Shown here piece by piece: positions 16,528 to 24,616 of a stretch of DNA of 27,362 nucleotides. The notes below the pieces were generated by a model. It made no database searches and had not been told where the DNA came from. It saw only the letters and a program-made list of their open reading frames with translations. The translations under genes were made by a program, and so were the position numbers. Positions within the stretch are counted from its first letter, which is position 1, and each line of letters opens with the position of its first letter. The DNA is taken from the NCBI GenBank assembly GCA_022925895.1, contig JAKSYS010000755.1, positions 1 to 27,362 of the forward strand. The letters run 5' to 3'. Source of the stretch: Fragilaria crotonensis. Taxonomy: Eukaryota; Bacillariophyta; Fragilariophyceae; Fragilariales; Fragilariaceae.

Positions 16528-19403
16528 ATGCCGAGTCAACAATCCAATCTCGACTCCTTCTTTGGAGTTCCAAAAGCCAAACGAGTGTCGACAACGACAC
16601 AAACCACTCTGGATTCTTGGAAAAAATCGGCGGCACCACCACCGACAGCACAAGACGCCAACGACAACAACAAGACGACTTCAACAACAGGAGGCGACGA
16701 AGAAAAGGAGAATCATCAACATGGAAATGACCATGAACCAGTTTCTGTGAAAGCAGTTCAAGAACAGGACAACGACAACGACGATGAAGACGATGACGAC
16801 AGGGTTGTCGTCAGAGCCCCAAAGACAAGAAAGAAGCGAACCAGCAACCGGAGGCGTATTGTGGATGATGATGATGATGACGACGACGACGATCTTTTGG
16901 CGAATCAGAATGTGGTCAATGCCACCGCCATGGACCAAGACGGAATCCAAACAAAAACGAGAAAGAAACCAGTCAAGGCACCAGCACGAGCAGCTCCCGC
17001 AGCCAAAAAAGTTAAGATTTCAGACGACGAAGAACCAGGCAAAAATGGAGAAGGCGACGATGACGACATGAAAAGTGATGAGAACGTTGAAAAAGATTCC
17101 GAAGTGGAGCCTAACGCGGATGAGAAACAAGAAATGCCGAAAGTCTCTTCATTTTTCCAAAAAAAGTCCACCGCGAACGGCAGCAGCAAAAAGGAGTCAA
17201 CAATCAATACGACTACGAACCGAACATCTTCGACAAAAGATGCCAAGTCTCCAGTGGCGTCGACAACTCGTCCAGCTGAATCATTCGTCGATGAACCACT
17301 CACGTATCTGGTCTTCTGCAATACAATGGAACAGATTGAAGCCATTTCCGGGCGGCTCGAAATTCAAGCACTCTTGACCAATCTCTTTGTACACGTAATT
17401 CAAAGTTCGACACCTACAGACTTGTATGATTTGGTATACCTTTCGAGCAATTCCGTGGCACCATCTTACGAATGCATCGAATTGGGAATTGGAGATGCGA
17501 TCCTTATCAAGGCGATTGGAGAAGCCTATGGGACGAATCCATGTAAGTTGTACTGTTATGAAAATGACATGTCGGTCGGCGCAGTCACTCACAATATTTC
17601 GTTGCCTTAAATATACATTGCTCAATGCCGTGGGCTTGTTTCCTCCTTGTACATGGTAATGCACCCACACATGTCACTTGTCAATTCAAAATAGCCATTA
17701 TCAAACAACAATACGAATCGCAAGGTGATTTGGGCACTGTTGCCAAGGCAAGCAAGGGCAAACAGTTGACTTTGAGTTTCGGTGTCAAACCCAAACCGCT
17801 CTTGGCCAGGGACGTGCTGGCCGTCTTTCGGGGCATTTCCCAAACCACCGGCGCGCAATCACAAAAATCCAAAGTAGATCAAATCAAAAAATTGTTGGTC
17901 CGGGCCAAGGGCCCCGAAGCGAAATATATTATTCGGGGATTGCAGGGGAAATTGAGGATTGGGTTAGCCCGGTCAACAGTCTTGATCAGTTTGGCCCACG
18001 CCTTCTGTTCGACGCCGCCAAAGGGCGTTCCACAAGTAAGTGACTCAGTTGTACAAGAGGACGAACTGCCGGAAGAAGTGCAGTTGTATCGCAAGAGCTC
18101 CAAGTCCAAGAGCGACCGTGCCGAGGCAGCGGTCGCAATCATTAAAAAAGCATACTCGGAAGTGCCTTCCTACGATGCACTCTTGGATGCTCTCCTCAAG
18201 GTACCTCTTGACCAGCTGCACATGGTCTGCACCTTAACGCCAGGTATACCAGTAGAACCCATGTTGGCAAAGCCAACCAAATCGATTCAAGAAGTTCTCA
18301 AACGACTGAATGGGCAGCGCTTCACTTGCGAGTTTAAATACGACGGTGAACGGGCGCAGGTACACATGCTGGAGGATGGGACCTTCAAGGTATTTTCGAG
18401 AAACCTTTTGGATACGTCAGTGAAGTATCCGGAGGTGCCACAGTACGTCAGAGCCGCCGCCAAGGATGGAGTCACTAGCTTTGTCTTGGATACGGAGGTT
18501 GTTGCCTTCAATCGCGAAACTGGCAATTTGGTACCCTTTCAAATCCTATCAACCCGCAAGAAGACTGAAGAATCTGCCGAAACGGCAAAGGTCCAGGTCA
18601 TTGTGGAAGCGTTTGATCTCATGTATCTTAACGGCAAGTCACTTCTTAACTTGTCGTTCTCTGAACGACGGGATTTGCTCAAGGCTAACTTTGGGCCCGT
18701 CGAATCCAAGTTTCAATTTGCAAAATCACTTGATCACACTGAGGATGGCGACACGACAGTTTTGGAAGACTTTTTGGAAGCTGCCGTCAAGGGTCAGTGC
18801 GAGGGGCTGATGGTGAAGACATTGGACGGAAATGCTGCATACGAACCGTCCAAGCGATCCTTGAACTGGCTCAAACTCAAAAAGGATTACCTCGACGGAC
18901 TCGGGGATTCTGTGGATCTCGTACCCCTTGGTGGCTACTACGGACGAGGCAAACGAACTGGAACATTCGGAGCGTACCTATTGGCCTGCTACGATCCCGA
19001 AACGGAAGAATTCCAGAGCGTTTGCAAAATCGGAACGGGCTTCTCGGATGAAGACCTCAAGAACCTCTCTGAAAGTTTCAACGACCATTCCATTGACGAG
19101 AAACCCTCGAACTACATTACCTCTGATACTCTTGCATGCGATGTGTGGTTCGATACCATTCAAGTTTGGGAAGTCAAGGCCGCCGATCTGTCCAAGTCAT
19201 CGACCCATAAGGGGGCCATTGGTCGCACTGGAGAGGCTGGCCGTGGAATTGGCTTGCGTTTTCCTCGATTTGAGCGCCTGCGCGATGACAAGAAGCCACA
19301 CCAGGCGACGACGAGCGAACAGATCTTGGAGATGTACTACCAACAAGATAGTGTTGTCAACGAGGATGGGGCAGATGGCAATGATGATGACGACGGCATT
19401 TAA
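16528..19403 (+). CDS. LIG1: ATP-dependent DNA ligase I
   Basis: Seals nicks in duplex DNA, notably between Okazaki fragments, working with PCNA in the nucleus. Exons 16528-17542 and 17695-19403 give 907 residues, close to human LIG1. The ATG at 16528 places a canonical PIP box at the extreme N-terminus (Q5-S-N-L-D-S-F-F12). A long disordered acidic region follows, with aspartate runs and KKRTSNRRR-type basic clusters fit for nuclear import. The N-terminal DNA-binding domain spans about 255-470 and includes ELGIGDAILIKA and IIRGLQGKLRIGLA. The adenylation domain has the active-site lysine in FKYDGER (K553). Later nucleotidyltransferase motifs include EGLMVKTL and NWLKLKKDYL. The OB domain ends with GLRFPRFERLRDDKKPHQAT, the ligase I signature. 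All key residues seen are intact. Confidence 0.96.
16865..16893. repeat. GAT/GAC trinucleotide microsatellite inside the ligase coding sequence
   Basis: A run of GAT then GAC codons encodes an uninterrupted aspartate tract in the disordered N-terminal region of DNA ligase I. It is separated from both the PIP box and the catalytic core, so length changes would be tolerated. Confidence 0.8.
17543..17694 (+). other. Intron of the DNA ligase I gene (152 bp)
   Basis: Donor T|GTAAGT and acceptor AAATAG|CC. Splicing joins ...GEAYGTNP to IIKQQYESQGDLGTVAKAS through a split TCC codon, as in other ligase I proteins, where a similar helix leads into the GDLG-V motif. Unspliced reading stops at 17608-17610. 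Confidence 0.93.
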
Positions 19404-20023
19404 GTTGTACCAAGCTAACAAACACAAAATCGTAGATTGTCACAACTTCATCCTGCAATGGAGTATGTACTCCGTCCTCAAGATGCGCTTGTTTGTCCAT
19501 AATCCTACAATCGAATATTTGCACCTCATCAAAACCATACGTCTTTTCAATTGAATCTTCGTCCTGATGTAGCAGTAAGCAATGCATCCACCATAAATCC
19601 CGTCTTCACGTGTACAAGAGGACAGCACTGGCAAAGCAAGATGCAGGGGGGAGTAGCAATCAACCCATCCTCTGTAGCCTCCGACAAGTTCGGACCTACG
19701 CCCTCAACTTCCTGAGCTTTATGAGGCACCCAAATTACTTGACCCAAAGCGCCAGGACAAGAAACGAGATTATTTTAATGGCGTGCCGTTTTACATGATT
19801 TCATTTGCCATTGCATTTGATTATTATGAATTGCATATTGCACCATGGTCGTAAGCGAACCTTTTCGCAATTATTCGACCATGAACTACGTGTAGCTCAT
19901 AGTGACTGAAGTTGGCAACGTCACCTTCCTTGTTTGTAGGATGAGGCATAGGAACATTTGATAGGAAGCTTCTATTCCTTAAAAGCATCATGGCATGAGA
20001 GAGATGGCAACAAATGTTCGTTT
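19404..20023. other. Intergenic spacer between convergent DNA ligase I and carbinolamine dehydratase genes
   Basis: About 620 bp containing the two 3' ends. Short open frames are present on both strands but none resembles a known protein. I see no repeat or RNA gene. Confidence 0.5.
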
Positions 20024-20601
20024 TCAAGCGTCAGACTCTGCGCTTGCCTTGCGGTCCGCCTCTGGATGTTCGTTGAGCCACTTTGGACTGTAGCACACTT
20101 CCACGTCAGAGTCAAATACCTTTGCCAATTCAAAATCGTTCTGTGTCAGTCCTCCAACTTTGTGTGTCCAAAGAACGATTTCTACTTCTCTGTAATTTAC
20201 TAGATGCAAATCAGGATGATGGCCATTGCGTTCTGCAATGGCTCCAAAGGCATTCAAGGCATCCAGGGCAGTTTGAAAATTCTTGGTCACAAACTGACGA
20301 GCAATGCGGCGTACCCCGTCCTTCTCTTGCAATTTCCATAATGTCATGATCTTCAATTCAGCATCCACTTGATCCTGGGACAGTAGTGCAGAGGCATCGA
20401 GACCAGAGCATGGGACGCAAACGTTGTCATTTTGGAGGAAGAGGACGACATTGTGGTGAGAGTTCCTGCAAATGGGTGAGATTTGGCACCACAAATAGAC
20501 AACACAGGTGACGACTTGATGGAGGGTCGTAAAATGCTGGAGGAGGGGCGAAAATGGATTGTCAATTGAAACGCAAGGAGTCTTAACGCCGACGATCGCA
20601 T
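20024..20601 (-). CDS. Pterin-4a-carbinolamine dehydratase with an unresolved 5' end
   Basis: Dehydrates 4a-hydroxytetrahydrobiopterin to recycle the pterin cofactor of aromatic amino acid hydroxylases. The core frame, from about 20465 to 20024, reads CVPCSGLDASALLSQDQV, then VRRIARQFVTKNFQTAL and the active-site block GHHPDLHLVNY with LWTHKVGGLTQNDFELA. These are diagnostic, with the catalytic histidines present. The frame has no usable upstream ATG. The nearest ATG (20601) is in another frame and opens MRSSALRLLAFQLTIHFRPS, a basic, Ser-rich, acid-free sequence like an organelle presequence. Joining the two frames needs removal of 3n+2 bases. A very short intron ending at the CATTTGCAG at about 20466-20474 is possible, but no strong donor of the right phase is visible. 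Otherwise a frameshift or assembly error separates them. Confidence 0.85.
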
Positions 20602-20903
20602 CTGCTGATCACAGTTGAGAATTGTTCGGCTAACTTCAAAAACTCAAACCCGGTATTGTACGTCTGGACTGTAGCCCCAGCATAGCAGATGACGCCATAT
20701 CTCAGATATCTTAACACTGGAGAATGGAGTGCTGCGCTCGCTCAATGAAATGGACTTCCACGTGGCAGTGTATTTCTTTATGAGAAACAGCTGCACTGAC
20801 GAATGACGGAAAACACAAAATAGTGCGATGTGTTCGCCGTTGCACACCATGAAATCATGAGATACGGATCGCGCTATCACGATTCGTTATCACTGCATCA
20901 CAA
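20602..20903. promoter_or_regulatory. Compact divergent promoter: carbinolamine dehydratase (-) and SpoU methyltransferase (+)
   Basis: 302 bp separate the two opposing ATGs, so both promoters and both 5' leaders share this space. I see no clear TATA box or repeated motif. A 78-codon minus-strand frame here has no recognisable content. Confidence 0.5.
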
Positions 20904-22144
20904 ATGTGCTCATTATTGCAACTCATTGTACCGCTGTTTACCTTTTCAACCAGCAATCGACACAGATCGATTTGTTTCGTGTTGCAAGTCGTCACGCTTG
21001 CAATGATGCTGAATCTCTGCAGAGGATTTGCGCATGTCCATGTCATGCCAAGACAATCTACTATCTATGCTTCCGCGTTGAGCAGAACATCATCACCTAC
21101 CATTACGAGACTGTTTTCGAAAACAATTACAGTCAGCACAAGTGAAAATGACAGTAACAACAGCGGCGAGAAATCCGTTCGTCTCGCAACGCTTCACTCA
21201 CAGTTATCATTATTGGGTGTGGATGCCAACGAATTGCACAACTCGGCACTGCAGTCCATACAGGATCCCTCCCAAGGCTACGACAGTAGATTTGGAAAGA
21301 GCGCCATCAAAACGTATCGAGCCTACCTGACCGGATCAACTGCGACGACGTCCACAGTCGACCAAAACAACGACGACATGCTCCAACTCCAAGCCACCGC
21401 ATCTCGGGTTGCTCGACAGGTTGAATTTCTGATCAAGCGGCACAAGTCGAGTGAGGCCGAATGGGTGCGACACCTGGACGAGGACAACGACAACAATACT
21501 TACAATGGCCAAGTCAAGAAGGCTCGAACAAAATTTCCCTTAATTCTTGTCTTGGACAATGTTCGCAGCGCATTTAATGTCGGATCTCTCTTTCGGACGG
21601 CGGATGCGACTGGATGTACCATGGTGATTACCACAGGAATCACACCACATCCCAAGGGAAGTGGAGCGGAAAAACTCGCCAAGAGCGCTCTGGGCGCGGA
21701 ACGGGTTGTAAACCATGAGCACTTTGGAACCATGATGGAAGCGTTGCGCTACCTTCGAGAGGAAAAGCCTGAATACACTGTAATCGGTATGGAGACGACG
21801 GACAAGTCCAAACAATACACATTGATGGCATATCCCCAAGATGGATGTGCGTTGATCTTGGGAAATGAAGTCACAGGTACGAAAGAGCCTCACGTTCTCT
21901 CTAGCAGCATGGCTCTACGCGTGTGTTTATATCTACTCAGTATATGTTATCGCACCCACTCTCACGCATGTTTGAATATTTATTCCGCTTCCCTCCGCCA
22001 ACAGGCGTTGACACAGAAATTATGCCCCTTCTCGATGAGATCATTGAGATACCGATGTACGGTGCAAAGAATTCTCTCAACATTGCAGCATGTGCGCCTG
22101 TCGTACTCTATGAGATACTTCGTCAGTGGAATGGCAACAAATAA
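20904..22144 (+). CDS. SpoU/TrmH-family RNA 2'-O-methyltransferase, probably organellar
   Basis: SPOUT-fold enzyme that methylates ribose 2'-OH in tRNA or rRNA using S-adenosylmethionine; the exact target cannot be told. Exons 20904-21876 and 22005-22144 give 370 residues. The SpoU domain is C-terminal (about 211-367). Motif 1 is LDNVRSAFNVGSLFRTADA with N225 and R231, motif 2 is LILGNEVTGV (317-326), and motif 3 is EIPMYGAKNSLNIAACAPVV, the knot that binds the cofactor. Residues 1-80 are a targeting-type leader: hydrophobic stretches at 3-14 and 23-38, then RGFAHV (Phe 42), like the ASAFAP cleavage motif of diatom plastid proteins. A Ser/Thr/Arg-rich segment with no acidic residue up to about 80 follows. 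A plastid location is plausible. Later ATGs (codons 34, 35) would remove the signal peptide. Confidence 0.88.
21877..22004 (+). other. Intron of the SpoU methyltransferase gene (128 bp)
   Basis: Donor ACAG|GTACGA and acceptor CCAACAG|GC. Splicing joins ILGNEVTG to VDTEIMPLLDEIIEIPMYG through a split GGC codon and restores SpoU motifs 2 and 3. The unspliced frame lacks motif 3. Confidence 0.93.
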
Positions 22145-22643
22145 ACAACTTGTGAAGGCTGGATCAATAATCAGCGTGATTTGTTCGTCAAGGCAAACCA
22201 CAGACTTCCACAAGACGCCACAACCAAGTTTGAATGTGGGCGGGGCGCTCCCATCGAGGTTATCAGCCTTATTGAACTCGGCGATTTGAAAGCGTCAGTT
22301 CTTATCACAGCACGATTCTACGCCATCGCTTGTGTTGGCTTTCGTTGTATCCTTGGAGTGGAACATGTGTCGAACGTGGAATCGTTGCTTGTTGATTCGC
22401 GAGAAATCAATCAAATAAGAATGCGGTAGACGGATCTTCGATTCTGATGCATCCATCTTGGCGACTCACTATAATGTGGAGTGTCTCTGTTGTTGAGTAC
22501 GACTTTATGCATTTCAATCTATTGGCGCGGGCTTCCGGGATAGATAGCACTGAAGAAAATCTTGAGGAAAGCATCGTCGTGACGATATAAGTAGGCGGTA
22601 GTTTCGTGCGTTCAGTCGCAAGGCTTATCGATGGTAAAGGAAT
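22145..22643. other. Intergenic spacer between convergent SpoU and DUF1415 genes
   Basis: About 500 bp holding the two 3' ends. Short frames (for example 22181-22429) have no recognisable content. The core TTGGCGCGG occurs at about 22522-22530 although no promoter is expected here, which is a useful warning about the weight of similar cores elsewhere. Confidence 0.5.
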
Positions 22644-23591
22644 TCAATCCACACCGGATGGATCAACAGTGAACTTGTTCCTTTGTAAAGCACCACGAAT
22701 CTCCTCGTTGTGGCCATGGTCTGCATTGCGAATGACCTTCTCGAGCTCTGCCTCGCTTCCCAAAGACTCCTCTAAATCTTTCAATAGTCTAATGTTCCGT
22801 TTCCATACCTTTGAGGCATCGCCATCCAACTTCTCAACTGCCACCGATACTTCTTGTTCTCTCAAAATATGAAAGATTGGGTAAGGCGATCGGTTGGTCC
22901 ACACATCGACACCCTCGGAATCAGCAAATTGGAAGAGCGGATGAAATGGAGCAATCTGAATGTCATCTTCCAGTCCATGAATGGGCAACATATCCTCATC
23001 GAATGTGGCACAATAGGACAAATACTCTTCAAAATTGTCAGGATGACATTCGGGTGCCACCACAAGTGTTGTACCTGGATTTTCAGTTCGTACGATACAT
23101 TCTCCCAAGACAAAGGAAATAATATCATGCTCGTTACTTCCACGAATAATTTCCAATTTGAATGTTTCTTCTGATCGTCCCGCAACGGCAGGTTGTGCAC
23201 CAGCACCAAGGCGAGTGCTGGGACGATTGGCAAATGGACAAAGATTCCAACCCACCACTATGCGATCAAACCAATCCCGAGTCACACGGAGGATTTCATC
23301 ATCCGTAAGGTGGACCGAGGAATGTGAATGAAGCCGCCGTCTCAATGATGATATTGATGTTGTTGTTGTCGGCCATGGAAGGATGCGATTGTGCGTTATA
23401 GCAACAGGCAGCAGTGGGAACGCCATAGTTGACCTCGTCAGTTGATGCGAGGGCGAAAAGGCAATGGCAGATGTCGCATACATGGCTGTAAGGAACTTGG
23501 TTGTTGTTGTGGAGGATAAGGAGGGATAATAATGACAATGACTTCCCCTCATAGTGACACGGCGGAAGGATTTCATGACGATGGCGATCAT
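22644..23591 (-). CDS. DUF1415 family protein with plastid-type presequence
   Basis: 315 residues from the ATG at 23591; in-frame ATGs at 23813 and 23576 are alternatives. The family has no established biochemical function that I know of. Its conserved blocks are all present: WFDRIVVGWNLCPFA (Cys and Pro at about 117-118), the GTTLVVAPECH strand, FEEYLSYC, IQIAPFHPLFQFAD, TNRSPYPIFHILRE (about 232-245), and a final KRNIRLLKDL helix. Ahead of the domain, FLTAMYATSAIAFSPSH carries an AFSP sequence of the ASAFAP type, with Phe at the expected +1 position after a short hydrophobic stretch. Next comes a Ser/Thr/Arg-rich, acid-poor segment ending SSLRRRLHSHSS. This suggests import into the complex plastid. 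The stretch before 23591 looks like spacer (GTAC-rich), so I prefer the later start. Confidence 0.85.
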   Translation of the reverse strand: MIAIVMKSFRRVTMRGSHCHYYPSLSSTTTTKFLTAMYATSAIAFSPSHQLTRSTMAFPLLPVAITHNRILPWPTTTTSISSLRRRLHSHSSVHLTDDEILRVTRDWFDRIVVGWNLCPFANRPSTRLGAGAQPAVAGRSEETFKLEIIRGSNEHDIISFVLGECIVRTENPGTTLVVAPECHPDNFEEYLSYCATFDEDMLPIHGLEDDIQIAPFHPLFQFADSEGVDVWTNRSPYPIFHILREQEVSVAVEKLDGDASKVWKRNIRLLKDLEESLGSEAELEKVIRNADHGHNEEIRGALQRNKFTVDPSGVD

Positions 23592-24077
23592 TGAATGGGA
23601 ATTCGGATTTACAGAAGGCAACTTCGGAGCATGTGCAATTTGTATATAACTAGTGGGTTCCTCACAACTGATCGGAGTAGTATGATACATACCTACATAC
23701 CCCACAGGATACAGGATAGAGGACATTTTTTGTTCTACAGTATGCAGTACCCTGGTACCAACGTAAGCTACTACATGACGTACAGTACACAGTACCCCCA
23801 TTGTTGTGCTCATGCCCCAGTATTGCAGTTCATCGCACGGTATGTTTTATACAGTGTAGCATTTGTGAAGCAACCTGTTTATTATTCATACAAAGAATTC
23901 AATGACTATTCCATCCAGTAACTTTGAATACGTACAGTACAGTACTACAGTAAAGTAAGACACTGTCGTTTCAACATAAATTACTGTCGATTTATGTACT
24001 GTACACCTGTAGTACATGTAATCCACGTAACAGTACAACAGTACCCCAGAGTGGTCATACTCCGTAACACACACACA

Positions 24078-24114
<37 letters not shown>

Positions 24115-24169
24115 GCACGCACAAAGCAAATTTAAAAAGGAGTAGGATAAGTTTCGGTGTAAGCCTCGG
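23592..24169. other. Spacer rich in TAC/GTAC motifs plus a CA microsatellite, left of the hAT element
   Basis: About 580 bp containing the DUF1415 promoter. From about 23690 to 24050 it is crowded with GTAC, TACAGTAC, CAGTACCC and TACTGTAC. A dinucleotide repeat follows at 24067-24121. No gene is supportable. Confidence 0.6.
24067..24121. repeat. CA dinucleotide microsatellite
   Basis: About 55 bp of (CA)n with one CAA interruption, grading into GCAC repeats at the right end. It lies about 45 bp left of the transposon end. Confidence 0.95.
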
Positions 24170-24178
24170 CAGGGTAAG
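24163..24178 (+). repeat. Left terminal inverted repeat of the hAT element
   Basis: GCCTCGGCAGGGTAAG, the exact reverse complement of 27301-27316. The hAT-type end proper is CAGGGTAAG, starting at 24170. Confidence 0.9.
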
Positions 24179-24221
24179 AAAATTACCCTTTACCCCTAGG
24201 GTAAAGGGTAAAAGGTAAGGG

Positions 24222-24347
24222 TAAAGGTAACGATTTTCCTTAAAGGGTAATTTCCTAAAGGGTAAAGTTAAAGCATTTCCTTAAAGGGTAAAGGTAAAGG
24301 TAACAATTTTCCTTAAAAGGGTAATTTCCTAAAGGGTAAAGGTAAAG
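24222..24347 (+). repeat. Left subterminal direct repeat of the hAT element
   Basis: About 126 bp starting TAAAGGTAACGATTTTCC and ending CTAAAGGGTAAAGGTAAAG, built from GGGTAA(A) units spaced by TTTCCT. It is near-identical and in the same orientation to 27148-27272, with only a handful of differences. It is flanked by complementary TTACCCTTTACC-type arms, so the block could also fold back on itself. Confidence 0.9.
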
Positions 24348-24514
24348 CTTTGGATTACCCGTTAATTACCCTTTACCTTTTACCCTTTAAGGGAGATCCA
24401 GATGTCAACCAAGTTCAAGACAAATGATGCGTAGGATGTCATTACCTTCTACATGATACACTCGTAGCAGTTCGTACGAGCAGATGATATCTAATTCTTC
24501 TTCTGAGTTCTGAG

Positions 24515-24549
24515 ATTCGCATTCGCATTTGCATTCGCATTCTCATTTC
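24515..24549 (+). repeat. ATTCGC hexamer microsatellite in the transposase leader
   Basis: About five imperfect copies of ATTCGC / ATTTGC / ATTCTC, 70-100 bp before the transposase ATG, probably in its 5' leader. Confidence 0.7.
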
Positions 24550-24616
24550 ACTTTACACTTTACTCGTCCTCATCTCTTGTTTCTTGTTATATCAACTTCA
24601 CCAACACCTCCTCGTC

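Noticed and set aside
23592-23813. N-terminal extension of the DUF1415 protein from the ATG at 23813
   Set aside because: The extension is spacer-like and encoded by the GTAC-rich stretch, and it would bury the AFSP targeting motif about 115 residues into the protein. A start at 23591 or 23576 fits better.
24181-24390. Repetitive GGGTAAAG array considered as telomeric repeat or CRISPR array
   Set aside because: Units are irregular, there are no unique spacers, no TTAGGG/CCCTAA-type tandem run, and the array recurs inside the other end of a transposon. It is a subterminal repeat of the hAT element.
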